From JABFRG01 sp046351415 (GTDB lineage: Bacteria > Myxococcota_A > Polyangia > Polyangiales > Polyangiaceae): a stretch of 64,000 nucleotides of DNA. Position numbers and translations under genes: made by a program. Shown here one piece after another: positions 9,171 through 18,357 of the stretch; the first letter of the stretch is position 1, and each line of letters starts with the position of its first letter. The stretch is from positions 372,001-436,000 of the forward strand of contig JAXLYO010000004.1 in assembly GCA_046351415.1 (NCBI GenBank). The letters run 5' to 3'. A model generated the notes under the pieces. That model was not told the origin of the DNA. It did no database searches and saw only the letters and a program-made list of their open reading frames with translations.

Positions 9171-10688
9171 CTATTCCGACTGGGTCGGAAGCAGTTTCAC
9201 GTCGCGGCCGGTCGCGTGCGCGAGGCGGATGCGTGCGGTGCGAGCATCGATGTTCGCGTTGATGAGCTCTAGACGTGCCTTGGTGACGTCGGTCTCCGCA
9301 TCGCTCACGAGGGTGGCGGTTGCGCGACCGTTGCGGAAGAGTTCCCGTGCCACGCGGAGCGCTTCTTCGGAGGTCTCCTTCTGTCGTTTGGAGGAGCTGA
9401 TCGCGACTTCGCTTTCACGAACACCCTGCCATGCTTGCGTCGTCTCGACCTCGATGCCTTCCTTGATCACCGCACGTTGCGCTTCGATCTGCGCAATCTT
9501 GGCGTCGACTTCGCGCCCTTGGGCGAGTCCACCGAGGATGTCGTTCGGGGCCCAGGTCGCCTGCAAGCCGAGGGACCACGTCGGAAACCACTCCGCGGTA
9601 AGGGGAAATTTGCGCGTGTTGGGATTCGCGAGGGTGACGTCGCCGAACCCGGAGACCTGCGGGACGATGCTGCCGCGGCTGCCTCGCGCTTGGGCTTTGA
9701 GTGCCTCGACGTTGAGGTCCATGCTCTTCATCTCCGGGCGATTCTGGAGTGCTTCGGACACGAGCGTGGGCAGCGATTCGGGCATGGGAGGCAGCGGCGC
9801 TTCGAGCTCCTCTCCCAAGGCGAAGTGCTCTTCGTCTTTCGCGTGGAGCGCGATGCGCAGTTGGCGCTGCGTGAGCGCGACCAGATTCTTCACGCGCTCG
9901 ACCTGGAGCTCGGCCGCAGCGACTGCCGTTTCCGCCCGCAACACGTCGGCTTTGGAGGCATTGCCCGCGGTGAACTGGCTCTTGGCGTCGGTTGCATGCG
10001 CTTTGACGTCCCCGAGTGTTTGTTCGGCGACGATCAGCGTGCCGCGGGCGCGAATATGCGTGTAAAATGCAAGCTGCCCCTCGGCGAAAGACTTCGCGCG
10101 TGCGGCGAGGATGTCGTATTTCGCAGCGTCACGTGCGCTCGTCGATGCCGAGTAAGCCTGATTGATACGCAGGAAGTAGTCGGAGATGGGGACGACGATC
10201 TGCGCTTGGAGGAAGTAGTTGTCCAAGATGATCGGAAACGAAAAGTCCGGAATGGCAACGGCGACGGTAGGCGACGGGTTGATGGTGTTGGGCGCAGCCG
10301 GCGTACCGACCAAGCTCCCGCCCTGGCTTCCGCCGGTCAAGCCGAAGGGAGGGTTCGTGAGCGAAGAGAGCCTCGTGTAGCGCGCCGTCAGATTGAAACG
10401 CGGCAGGAACGAAGCCCAGGTCTGATCGACCCGAGCGGCAGCGGCTCGCAGGCCTTCCTCTTGGGCTTTGGCCGAAAAGCTGGTGGCGGCCGCGCGCTTG
10501 CCGACCAGATCGGCCGTGAGGCGGGTCCCGGATCCCTCTTTGGCGGCCTTGTCGAACAGGTCGGGACCGTCGGCTCGGGCCGTCCGTGCAAAGACCAAGG
10601 TAAGGGCGCAAAGAGGCAAAACCTGCCGAAGCGCGCGCGTGTGGACGGGGCGAACAACGCGTGAGGTTCGAGACGAGATGAGCGGCAT
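9171..10688 (-). CDS. TolC-family outer membrane efflux protein
   Basis: The 505-residue product has a signal peptide (hydrophobic to about residue 38, ending in ARADG), then two long helical repeats separated by beta segments, the layout of TolC/OEP trimeric exit ducts. Recognisable blocks are the helix QFTAGNASKADVLRAETAV in the first repeat and ARELFRNGRATATLVSDAET in the second. It would form the outer-membrane channel of a tripartite efflux or type I secretion system, but no inner-membrane pump or adaptor gene lies beside it. The start at 10688 is set by GGAGGA upstream and by the signal peptide. It is convergent with the radical SAM gene. Confidence 0.85.
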   Translation of the reverse strand: MPLISSRTSRVVRPVHTRALRQVLPLCALTLVFARTARADGPDLFDKAAKEGSGTRLTADLVGKRAAATSFSAKAQEEGLRAAAARVDQTWASFLPRFNLTARYTRLSSLTNPPFGLTGGSQGGSLVGTPAAPNTINPSPTVAVAIPDFSFPIILDNYFLQAQIVVPISDYFLRINQAYSASTSARDAAKYDILAARAKSFAEGQLAFYTHIRARGTLIVAEQTLGDVKAHATDAKSQFTAGNASKADVLRAETAVAAAELQVERVKNLVALTQRQLRIALHAKDEEHFALGEELEAPLPPMPESLPTLVSEALQNRPEMKSMDLNVEALKAQARGSRGSIVPQVSGFGDVTLANPNTRKFPLTAEWFPTWSLGLQATWAPNDILGGLAQGREVDAKIAQIEAQRAVIKEGIEVETTQAWQGVRESEVAISSSKRQKETSEEALRVARELFRNGRATATLVSDAETDVTKARLELINANIDARTARIRLAHATGRDVKLLPTQSE

Positions 10689-10797
10689 GGTTCCTCCGAC
10701 AATGCTGGATAAGGAAAGTTCGCGAGAAGATCCCGCGAAAAAAGTGCGCGGCGGTCGTTTCTTGCGGTAGCCCTTGGGGGCCGCAGGTCCTCCGCCC

Positions 10798-11604
10798 ATG
10801 AAAGAAATTTCGGTAGCAACCCTTTTGGGGCAACTCGACGTCGCGATCAAGGCCAGCGCTTCACCGGTGGCCATGGCCTTCGATGCAGATGGCACACTTT
10901 GGAGCGGGGATGCAGGAGAAGACTTCCTTTTCGCGATGATCGCGCGAAAGTTGGTGCTCCCGGAGGCAGCCGAAGCGCTCGATCGAGAAGCGCGTTCGTG
11001 TGGCCTTTCGTGCGGTGGGGCCTCGCCGACCGAAGTCGTGCGGGCGCTGTTCGATGCGTACGTCTCGGGACAGTATGCGGAGGAGAACATTTGTCGTGTC
11101 ACGGCATGGGCCTGCGCTGGGTACGACGAAGAGAGCGTCCGGAAGATGGCCCATGGCTTCTTGGTCGACGCCAAGCTGGCTTCGCGCGCCCTGCCCGAGA
11201 CGCAGGCGATCGCCGCATTCGCCAAGGAGCGAAGCGTACCCATCTACGTGGTGAGTGCCTCGCCTGCGTACGTGGTTTCGGCCGGGCTGCGGCTTCTCGG
11301 CATCGAATGTGAAGGTCTCCTCGCGGTCGTGCCCCACTATGCCCTCGGCCGCATGCTTCCCTCGTGCGCGGAGCCCATCCCCTATGGAAAAGGGAAGAGA
11401 ACCCTGCTCGATGCGACGCTCCGTCAGGCGTCGGGTCGCAAGCTCCTCGCGGCGTTCGGAGACAACGTGTTCGACCTACCGATGTTGACGGCGGCCGAGC
11501 ATGGCGTCGTGATCCGGCCGAAAAAGCGCCTCCTCGACGCGCTGGGGCCTGGTGACGCGGAAAGCCTATGGCACCTCTTGCCGCCGGAGGCCCGGGGCGA
11601 CTAA
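10798..11604 (+). CDS. HAD-superfamily (IB, phosphoserine-phosphatase-like) hydrolase
   Basis: The 268-residue protein has HAD motif I, FDADGTLW, with the nucleophile Asp at 29 and the acid/base Asp at 31, motif II VVSASP, a Lys-containing motif III (YGKGKR) and motif IV FGDNVFDLPML. The cap is small and inserted after motif I, as in subfamily IB phosphatases related to SerB. The natural substrate cannot be fixed from sequence. It is followed after 12 bases by an acyl-CoA dehydrogenase gene, so they are probably co-transcribed. Confidence 0.8.
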   Translation: MKEISVATLLGQLDVAIKASASPVAMAFDADGTLWSGDAGEDFLFAMIARKLVLPEAAEALDREARSCGLSCGGASPTEVVRALFDAYVSGQYAEENICRVTAWACAGYDEESVRKMAHGFLVDAKLASRALPETQAIAAFAKERSVPIYVVSASPAYVVSAGLRLLGIECEGLLAVVPHYALGRMLPSCAEPIPYGKGKRTLLDATLRQASGRKLLAAFGDNVFDLPMLTAAEHGVVIRPKKRLLDALGPGDAESLWHLLPPEARGD

Positions 11605-11616
11605 GACCACGGAACG

Positions 11617-12759
11617 ATGGATTTCGACCTATCCGAAGAGCAGAAAATGATTCAACAGACCGCCCGCGACTTTGCGTTGCGCGAGGTCGCCCCGAAAGCT
11701 TCGGAGCTCGACAAAGAGAGTCGCTGGCCGTCGGAAATCATCGCCCGCATGGCGGAGCTCGGCTTCATGGGCATGGCCATTCCCGAGGAGTACGGCGGCG
11801 GTGGGATGGACACCATCAGCTACGCACTCGCCATGGAGGAGATTAGCGCCGCATGTGCCTCCTGCGGCGTCATCATGAGCGTCAACAATTCGCTCTTCTG
11901 CGATCCCGTCTACAAGTTCGGCACAGAAGAGCAGAAGAAGACCGTGCTCACGCCGGTGGCGAGCGGAAAGAAACTGGGTTGTTTCGGTCTCACGGAGCCC
12001 ATGAGCGGCTCGGACGCGCAGACGATGGTGACGGTCGCGGAGCGCAAGGGCTCCTCCTGGGTCATCAACGGCGCGAAGAACTGGATCACCAACGGTCCGC
12101 ATGCCGACTACATCCTCGTGTTCGCCGTCACGGACCGCACCGGCGGCAAAGTGAAGCACACGGCGTTCTTGGTGCCGAAGGGCACGCCCGGCTTCACCCA
12201 GAATGCTCGCGACCACAAGCTCGGCATCCATGCGGCCCACTCTTGCACCGTTTTCTTCGAGAACTGCGAGGTTCCGGAGAGTGCAGTCGTTGGCGCTGTG
12301 GGTGAAGGTTTCAAGGTGGCGATGGCGACGCTCGATGGCGGCCGGATCGGCATCGCTTCCCAGGCGCTTGGCATCGCTCGCGCTGCGCTCACGCAAGCCG
12401 TGCAATATGCGAAAGAGCGCAAGAGCTTTGGCAAGCCCATCGCCGAGCACCAAGCGATTCAGTTCATGCTCGCGGACATGGCCATGGAACTCGACGCCGC
12501 TCGGCTTCTGACGTGGCGTGCCGCATCCATGAAGGACAAGAAGGTGCGCCACTCGATGGAGAGCGCAGAAGCGAAACTCTACGCGAGCGAAGCTGCCACA
12601 CGCATTGCCCACAAGGCGCTGCAAATCCACGGGGGCTATGGCTACTCCGTAGAGTTCCCCGTCGAGCGCAACTATCGCGACGCGCGCATCACCGAGATCT
12701 ACGAGGGCACGAGTGAGATCCAGCGCATCGTCATCGCCGCCAACCTGCTGAAAGGGTGA
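11617..12759 (+). CDS. Acyl-CoA dehydrogenase
   Basis: The 380-residue protein fits the short/medium-chain acyl-CoA dehydrogenase family. It has the FAD- and substrate-binding block LTEPMSGSDAQ, the conserved GLN/ITNG region (NGAKNWITNG), and the C-terminal block IYEGTSEIQRIVIA, whose Glu after Tyr is the usual catalytic base in the short-chain branch. It would oxidise an acyl-CoA to the enoyl-CoA and pass electrons to ETF. It heads a three-gene run with a lipoprotein and a second acyl-CoA dehydrogenase of similar length, which suggests two chain-length or branched-chain specificities. Mitochondrial-like butyryl-CoA or isovaleryl-CoA use is possible. Confidence 0.88.
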   Translation: MDFDLSEEQKMIQQTARDFALREVAPKASELDKESRWPSEIIARMAELGFMGMAIPEEYGGGGMDTISYALAMEEISAACASCGVIMSVNNSLFCDPVYKFGTEEQKKTVLTPVASGKKLGCFGLTEPMSGSDAQTMVTVAERKGSSWVINGAKNWITNGPHADYILVFAVTDRTGGKVKHTAFLVPKGTPGFTQNARDHKLGIHAAHSCTVFFENCEVPESAVVGAVGEGFKVAMATLDGGRIGIASQALGIARAALTQAVQYAKERKSFGKPIAEHQAIQFMLADMAMELDAARLLTWRAASMKDKKVRHSMESAEAKLYASEAATRIAHKALQIHGGYGYSVEFPVERNYRDARITEIYEGTSEIQRIVIAANLLKG

Positions 12760-12773
12760 AGGTCCTCTTGAAC

Positions 12774-13505
12774 ATGAAACGTCTCCTCCCAAGTGCGTTC
12801 CTCGGTGGCATCTCTTTTCTGGTCGCGTGTGGCGGCCCCGAAGCGGTCAAGGGTCCGGTCAACGTCCCCGAGGCTGCATCCGCGAAACCTGCGCCACGTC
12901 GAGGTGGACCGAGTGTCTCCCAGGAGCTCGGGTCGATCGATCCGAAAGCCGCGGACAAGGTCTTCCAAAAGCTCCAGGGCGATCTCATGAACTGTCAGAA
13001 AGACGGCCTTTCACGGGTCGACGTGCTGAGTGGCGACGTGAAGTTCTTCGTGCGGATCGGGCACGACGGTCGCGCGCGCTACGCCTACCTGGAAGAGACG
13101 ACCCTCGGCGACCGCGCTACGGAAAAGTGCATGCTCGACGTCGTCATGCGCGGCAACTGGCCGCAGCCCGAAGGCGGTGACGAAGCGGAAGCGCGAAAGA
13201 GCTACGGGTTCGACCCTGCGTCTGTGCGCGAACCCACGGCATGGAGCGCCGACAAGGTGGCCGGAGCCGTTGGCAAGCACGAAGGCGAGCTGAAGAAGTG
13301 CACGCGCGGCGCCACGGGGTTCAAAGTGACCGCGTATGTCGCGCCGGTGGGAGACGCCGGCAAAGAAGGCAAGGCTCTTTCCGTGGGCGTATCGACACCG
13401 AACAAGGAGGCACTCGATCGCACGGATTGCATCGTCGAAGCCGTAAAGGGAATGAAGTTCCCGAGCCCTGGCAGCTACCCGGCCAAAGTGACCTTCAACC
13501 TCTAG
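12774..13505 (+). CDS. Lipoprotein with two AgmX/PglI-like C-terminal modules
   Basis: The 243-residue product has a lipoprotein signal peptide with lipobox LVAC (cysteine near residue 21). Two tandem modules follow, each with the pattern hydrophobic helix - Cys - beta strands with a DG turn - second Cys - W/F-P-x-P. One is around residues 63-133 (NCQKDGL to WPQPEGG) and one around 155-243 (KKCTRGA to KFPSPGS). This is the AgmX/PglI C-terminal type module common in myxobacterial gliding and signalling proteins. It sits between two acyl-CoA dehydrogenase genes with 10-15 base gaps, but a functional link to fatty-acid oxidation is not evident. The ATG at 12774 gives the proper signal peptide. 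Confidence 0.7.
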   Translation: MKRLLPSAFLGGISFLVACGGPEAVKGPVNVPEAASAKPAPRRGGPSVSQELGSIDPKAADKVFQKLQGDLMNCQKDGLSRVDVLSGDVKFFVRIGHDGRARYAYLEETTLGDRATEKCMLDVVMRGNWPQPEGGDEAEARKSYGFDPASVREPTAWSADKVAGAVGKHEGELKKCTRGATGFKVTAYVAPVGDAGKEGKALSVGVSTPNKEALDRTDCIVEAVKGMKFPSPGSYPAKVTFNL

Positions 13506-13515
13506 GGACGCAGAG

Positions 13516-14664
13516 ATGGACTTCGACCTTTCGGAAACGCAAGAACTCCTCGTGCGGTCTGCACGCGACTACGCAACGCGCGTCCTCGCGCCAAAGGCTG
13601 CGGAAATCGATCGCGAAGAGCGCTTTCCTCGCGAGGAACTGAAGGGGCTCGCTGACCTTGGCCTTCTAGCGGTGAATGTGCCCGCAGAGTACGGCGGGTC
13701 GGAAGCCGGCGTCGTTTGTTACGCGCTCGCGATGCAAGAGGTGGCGAAAGCTTGCGCCTCCACTGCCGTGACCATGGCCGTCACGAACATGGTTGGCGAA
13801 GTCATCGCGCACTTCGGCACCGAGGCGCAGCGCCAGCAGCACTGCACCCGGCTCGCCAATGGTGAGTACGCAGCGGGGGCCTTCGCGCTCAGTGAGCCGG
13901 GCGCTGGGAGTGACCCTGGTGCCATGGGAACCACGGCGACCCTGGACGGCGATCACTACGTTCTGAACGGTGCGAAGCAGTGGATCACGAGCGGCTCGCA
14001 CGCAGGTGTCTTCGTGGTGTGGGCGCGTACCGGCGACAAGGAGCAGTTTCCGGGTACCCGAGGCATCTCGTGCTTTCTCGTCGAGGGAGGTACGCCAGGC
14101 CTCAAAGTCGGCAAACCAGAAGACAAGCTCGGCATTCGCGGTTCCAACACGGTCCCGCTTCTCTTCGAGAACTGCCGCATTCCTGCCTCCTCCCTCCTCG
14201 GAAGCCTGAATGGCGGCTTCAAGATCGCGATGATGGCACTCGACGGCGGGCGCATCGGCATCAGCTCGCAAGCCATCGGCATCGCACGCGCGGCCCTCGA
14301 AGCCAGCGTCGCTTACACGAAGGAGCGAAAGCAATTCGGCAAAGCGATCAGTGATTTCCAGGCGACCCAGTGGAAGCTCGCAGACATGAAAGCGGACATC
14401 GATGCCGCGCATCTACTTTCGCTCCGGGCTGCTTCGCTGAAAGAAAAGAAGCAGCCGTTCTCTCGCGAAGCTTCCATGGCGAAACTCTTTGCTTCGGAAA
14501 TGGCTGTGCGATGCACCAATCATGCGGTGCAGATGTTCGGCGGCTATGGCTACACGAAAGAGTTCCCAGTCGAACGGCACCTGCGAGACGCGCGGGTCAC
14601 GACGATCTACGAAGGTACGAGCGAAGTGCAACGCATCGTCATTGCACGTTCCGTACTGAGCTAA
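13516..14664 (+). CDS. Acyl-CoA dehydrogenase
   Basis: This is a second acyl-CoA dehydrogenase of 382 residues, clearly paralogous to the one at 11617 and starting with the same MDFDLSE. It keeps the substrate/FAD block ALSEPGAGSDPGAM, NGAKQWITSG, and the C-terminal IYEGTSEVQRIVIA with the probable catalytic Glu. The reaction is alpha,beta-dehydrogenation of an acyl-CoA, with electrons passed to ETF. It starts 10 bases after the lipoprotein gene. The two enzymes differ enough in sequence to suggest different substrates rather than a recent duplication. Confidence 0.88.
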   Translation: MDFDLSETQELLVRSARDYATRVLAPKAAEIDREERFPREELKGLADLGLLAVNVPAEYGGSEAGVVCYALAMQEVAKACASTAVTMAVTNMVGEVIAHFGTEAQRQQHCTRLANGEYAAGAFALSEPGAGSDPGAMGTTATLDGDHYVLNGAKQWITSGSHAGVFVVWARTGDKEQFPGTRGISCFLVEGGTPGLKVGKPEDKLGIRGSNTVPLLFENCRIPASSLLGSLNGGFKIAMMALDGGRIGISSQAIGIARAALEASVAYTKERKQFGKAISDFQATQWKLADMKADIDAAHLLSLRAASLKEKKQPFSREASMAKLFASEMAVRCTNHAVQMFGGYGYTKEFPVERHLRDARVTTIYEGTSEVQRIVIARSVLS

Positions 14665-14778
14665 GTCTGTCCTCTTCTCGCAGGTTCCCCTTCAACTCGG
14701 GCGCGTCTGTCCGAAACTGTCGGAGTATTCAGCGCGGGGTGCCTGAACGAGGCTTGCTAGGGTTGCACCGAAGCCCGC

Positions 14779-15840
14779 ATGACGCTCCAGCATTCATTGA
14801 CTCTGCTCTGTCCATGGGTTCTCTTCGCACCGCTCGTCGCGTGCGGAGACACCTTCGTCGACTCGGACCATCCTTGTGGCACAGGCACCATCTGGGACGG
14901 TCGCCAGTGTGTCGTGAAGCCCGTTTCGAGCGCTGCACCCACTCCGACTCCCCAAAGTCCTCCTGGCGAAGTGATCGACCTAGGCCTTCGCGGCAAAGCG
15001 CCGGGCCCCTGCAGCATCGTTACGAAGAGGGGCCTCCCGACGAGCCTCGAGGACTCAGGGACTTATAGGTTCTCGTACGGGCCAGGAGGGAACGTGGCCA
15101 AGATGATCAGCCGCTTCGCGGTGAAGGACGCCCCGTCCGGTTTCGTCGAAGAGCCCACGACCTTCACCTACGACGCCGATGGCCGCATCTCCAAGATACG
15201 CAGTGAGACTGGGTTCGGCATTGTCGAGGGCACCTATCGGTACACGCCGAATGGCGTCGTGACGACGCAAAAGATCGGCGTCATCAAGGATTGGGGGACC
15301 TACTCCACGGATTGGGCTTTCACCTACGGCAACGACGGGTACGTGAGTGGCTGGACCGTGCGAGAGAGTCAGGGCGACGGCGCGCCCACTTCGATCACCT
15401 TGCGCGCCGACGGCACTCGCAAGCGGTTCGTCGATTGCAGGGTTGGTTCGGAGGGGAACATCGTTCCGGGCGTCTGCTGGTACGAATACGATGAACGAGC
15501 GAGGATCGCGAAGCACGTCGCGACGCTCGAAGGCAACACGGTATCCACGGTCGACTTCACCTACGACGGCGATCGCTACATGGGCTGGCGCACGACCCAA
15601 TCACAGGCGACCTACGGTAGTCGCTTTGTGTACGACGCATACGGCAACGTGGCCTACATCGAAAATACAGCCTCCGAATCCCTGCCGAGCGTCGAGCGAC
15701 TCGTCTATGACTACGCGTGCTGGGTTGGACAAGACTTGCCACAACCGACTTCGGCATGCGGCAGCGGCGGGAAACCAGATGCGTTCAGCGTCGGCTCATG
15801 CTTCGAGCGACTCACCGCCCACAGCGCGCAAGTGTACTGA
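14779..15840 (+). CDS. Lipoprotein with YD/RHS-like repeats
   Basis: The 353-residue product has a signal peptide with lipobox LVAC (Cys near residue 22), a Pro/Thr linker, and then five or more repeats of the form F-x-Y-(D/G)-x2-G-x2-(S/A) (for example FTYDADGRISKI, FTYGNDGYVSGW, FVYDAYGNVAYI). These resemble YD repeats, which build beta-helical sheets in RHS and teneurin proteins, but the protein is far too short to be an RHS toxin. It is probably an outer-membrane-anchored surface protein. Upstream is a 114-base gap and downstream it converges on the amidase gene. Confidence 0.65.
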   Translation: MTLQHSLTLLCPWVLFAPLVACGDTFVDSDHPCGTGTIWDGRQCVVKPVSSAAPTPTPQSPPGEVIDLGLRGKAPGPCSIVTKRGLPTSLEDSGTYRFSYGPGGNVAKMISRFAVKDAPSGFVEEPTTFTYDADGRISKIRSETGFGIVEGTYRYTPNGVVTTQKIGVIKDWGTYSTDWAFTYGNDGYVSGWTVRESQGDGAPTSITLRADGTRKRFVDCRVGSEGNIVPGVCWYEYDERARIAKHVATLEGNTVSTVDFTYDGDRYMGWRTTQSQATYGSRFVYDAYGNVAYIENTASESLPSVERLVYDYACWVGQDLPQPTSACGSGGKPDAFSVGSCFERLTAHSAQVY

Positions 15841-15899
15841 GTTCCGAAGGTCGGATTTGCGGCTGTCCCCTGATGCGGTCCCAAATCTAGCGACAGCAC

Positions 15900-17540
15900 C
15901 TAGAGCATCAACGCGTCGGTAGAGGTGGCAGGGCGCTTCGGGACGGCGCCACCGGCATGTTCGAGCGCGGCCGAGATCGCGAGCGTGGTGGCCTCATCGA
16001 AGGCGTCACCGATCACCTGGAGTCCAATCGGGAGACCTCGTCGGTCCGCCCCCACGGGCGCCGAGAGCGCGGGGAGGCCCGTGAGGTTGCCGAGGAAGTT
16101 GAATCGACAGAGCGAGTCGAGAGCCGGTGAGTCGAGGAACCCGGTGTTCATGTCCTCGGTGTTCGCGAAGATAGCGGTGCTCTGCGTCGTCGGTAGCATG
16201 AGCGCGTCGATCGACTCGAAGTGCTTCGCGAGATCGCGACGAAGCCCGGCGCGGAGTCGCTGGGCATCGGCGAATTCGAGCGCAGAGAACGCGTCGAGCG
16301 CTGCGAACGAAATGATCAAGTCCGGACTCATGTCGTCCGCGTGCTCGTTCCAAGATTGGCGGAGGTTCGTGCGCGCCTCGAGCGCAATCGTGATGTAGCC
16401 GATGGAAGGAGCGTGCTTCGCGAGGGGAATCGAGAGATCGCGAAGCTCGGCACCCGCGCGTTCGAGGACGCGAAGGGCCTCCATGCCTGCCTGGCCGACT
16501 TCGGCAGACGCGTCTGCCCATTCACTCTTCGGAACACCGAGTACGAGACCGCGAACCCCGCGACGCAGGGCCGCAACGTAGTTCGAGGGCTCCGGTGCCT
16601 CGCGGGTCTCCGGGTCGGCAGAGTCTCGCGCCGCACAGCACTCGAGCATGCGCGCGAGTTCGAGCGTCGAAGAGCCGAGAGGCCCGAGGTGCGCGACGCT
16701 TCCGCCGGAAGGATCTCCTGCGCGACTGACTCGTCCCCACGTGGGCTTGATGCCGAAGACGCCGTTGATCGACGCTGGAATACGAATGGACCCGCCACCA
16801 TCGGCACCAATCGCGAGCGGGACGAGCCCGGTTGCGACGGCCACACCGGACCCTGTGGAAGAGCCGCCTGCGAGATAGTCGGGGTGATGCGGGTTTCGCG
16901 GCATCTTGCGCATGGGGTTGGCGCCAGTCGGCGTCATGCCGAACTCGGTCATGTGCGTGGTGCCCAGCACGATGGCGCCAGCAGCTCTGAGTCGCGCGAT
17001 GATGGTGGCATCCGTCGTCGCTTTTTCCGTGGGGAGGAAGCGCGTGCCCATTCGGACCGCGTGGCCCTGTACGCTCATCTGCTCTTTCACGGCAACCGGA
17101 ACGCCGTCGAGCGGTGACAGGGGCGCGTTCTTCTTGTAGCGCTCGAGCGAGGCTTCCGCAGAAGCTTGTACGAGGGCTCGATGCACTTCGTACATCGGAC
17201 CGCAGCCGGCACCTTCGAGCTCTTCTGCGGCCCGAAGGAGCTTGTTCGCGACGGCGACGGGCGAAAGGGTGCCTTTGCGATACAGCTCCGTGAGGCGATC
17301 GCTCCCTGCGAACCAGCTCGACGGCGCATAGTCGATGCCTTCGCCCTGGCTCGCCCGCGGAGGGCGCCCCGTCACCGCCTTTTGTTCGATGGGAAGGGGA
17401 GCGCGCAGGTGTTCCGGGAGGTCTGCCAGTTGGTCGATGCGCAGCTGGGAGCGTAGCGTTCGTTGCGCGGTGAGCGCACCCGCGCGCGTGCGAGCAACCG
17501 ACGCCAGCATCGAAAGAGCCTTGCCTGAGATTCTACGCAT
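15900..17540 (-). CDS. Amidase signature family enzyme
   Basis: The 546-residue protein has the full amidase-signature triad: Lys152 in VAVKEQ, the cis-Ser in GGSSTGSG (227-232), and the nucleophile Ser251 in GADGGGSIRIPAS. It hydrolyses an amide bond; the substrate is unknown. An N-terminal extension of about 70 residues is unusual for soluble amidases and may interact with another protein. GatA is less likely because the extension and the C-terminal half differ and no gatB or gatC is near. It is divergent from apaG. Confidence 0.82.
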   Translation of the reverse strand: MRRISGKALSMLASVARTRAGALTAQRTLRSQLRIDQLADLPEHLRAPLPIEQKAVTGRPPRASQGEGIDYAPSSWFAGSDRLTELYRKGTLSPVAVANKLLRAAEELEGAGCGPMYEVHRALVQASAEASLERYKKNAPLSPLDGVPVAVKEQMSVQGHAVRMGTRFLPTEKATTDATIIARLRAAGAIVLGTTHMTEFGMTPTGANPMRKMPRNPHHPDYLAGGSSTGSGVAVATGLVPLAIGADGGGSIRIPASINGVFGIKPTWGRVSRAGDPSGGSVAHLGPLGSSTLELARMLECCAARDSADPETREAPEPSNYVAALRRGVRGLVLGVPKSEWADASAEVGQAGMEALRVLERAGAELRDLSIPLAKHAPSIGYITIALEARTNLRQSWNEHADDMSPDLIISFAALDAFSALEFADAQRLRAGLRRDLAKHFESIDALMLPTTQSTAIFANTEDMNTGFLDSPALDSLCRFNFLGNLTGLPALSAPVGADRRGLPIGLQVIGDAFDEATTLAISAALEHAGGAVPKRPATSTDALML

Positions 17541-17615
17541 GGGTGAATGCCACTATACTTCGTCCCTCGCGGGACGGCGCTTGAAAGAAAGTTCTGCCCG
17601 TGGCACAGAAAGGGT

Positions 17616-18005
17616 GTGGGAGTTTCGAATTCAGTCACCGAAGGTATCCGCGTGAGTGTTCGTTCGGAGTACATTCCCGAGCAGTCGACACCCGCGGCGA
17701 AGCGTTACGTCTTCGCGTACACCATCCGCATCTCGAACGAGGGCACCGCGAACGCGCAGCTGCGTAGCCGTCATTGGGTCATCACCGACGGCAATGGCAA
17801 GGTCGAAGAGGTACGAGGTCCCGGCGTCGTGGGGAAACAACCCGCTCTCGAGCCGGGGCAGGCGTTCGAATACACGAGCGGGTGCATGCTCGCGACGCCT
17901 CGCGGCGAAATGCGCGGCACCTATCAGATGCAGCGCACCGACGGCTCGATGTTCGACGCGGAGATCGCGGCATTCGAACTCGCGCTTCCCTACACGCTGA
18001 ACTAG
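17616..18005 (+). CDS. apaG: ApaG (Co2+/Mg2+ efflux-associated, FN3-like fold)
   Basis: The product matches ApaG along its length: TEGIRVSVRSEYI at the N-terminus, YVFAYTIRISNEG, RSRHWVITD, the GPGVVGKQP loop and the C-terminal YTSGC...GTYQM pattern. ApaG is a small immunoglobulin-like protein of uncertain role, linked in enterobacteria to cobalt resistance. The GTG at 17616 gives 129 residues, the usual length, and is preceded by AAAGGG. An ATG at 17547 would add 23 residues not found in the family. Eleven bases separate it from cyaY. Confidence 0.85.
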   Translation: MGVSNSVTEGIRVSVRSEYIPEQSTPAAKRYVFAYTIRISNEGTANAQLRSRHWVITDGNGKVEEVRGPGVVGKQPALEPGQAFEYTSGCMLATPRGEMRGTYQMQRTDGSMFDAEIAAFELALPYTLN

Positions 18006-18015
18006 CGAGGCGCGC

Positions 18016-18342
18016 ATGGACGAGCAAAGCTACCTGCAACTTGCCGATCGGGCGTTCGGCCGCGTCGAGCGCGCTTGCGACGCGTTCGACACCAGCGAAG
18101 TCGACTGCGAGCGAGCGGGTGACGTCCTGACGCTGACGTTCCCGAACGGCAAGCGCTGCATCATCAACACGCAACGCCCGACGAAGCAGATATGGCTCGC
18201 GAGCGGCGCTTCCGCGTGGCACTTCGACTATGCGGGCGAGTCCGACGGGCGATGGCTCGACGACAAGGGCCGAGGCGAAGAGTTCTTCGCGACCGTCGCG
18301 AACATCGTGAAACGCGAAGCGGGCATCTTGCTTTCTTTCTGA
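18016..18342 (+). CDS. cyaY: CyaY, bacterial frataxin
   Basis: The 108-residue protein shows the frataxin/CyaY layout. An acidic first helix (YLQLADRAFGRVERAC followed by Asp/Glu residues) provides the iron-binding ridge. It is followed by strands with LTLTFPNGKRCIINTQRP and KQIWLAS, a WHFDY segment and the final helix. CyaY binds iron and IscS and tunes iron-sulfur cluster assembly. The ISC operon lies about 5.4 kb downstream on the same strand, which fits. It follows apaG and converges on the large TPR gene. Confidence 0.88.
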   Translation: MDEQSYLQLADRAFGRVERACDAFDTSEVDCERAGDVLTLTFPNGKRCIINTQRPTKQIWLASGASAWHFDYAGESDGRWLDDKGRGEEFFATVANIVKREAGILLSF

Positions 18343-18357
18343 ATCGAAGCGCTTGCT

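Noticed and set aside
10689..11243. Upstream extension of the TolC-type frame
   Set aside because: It crosses the HAD gene on the other strand; the ribosome-binding site and signal peptide put the start at 10688.
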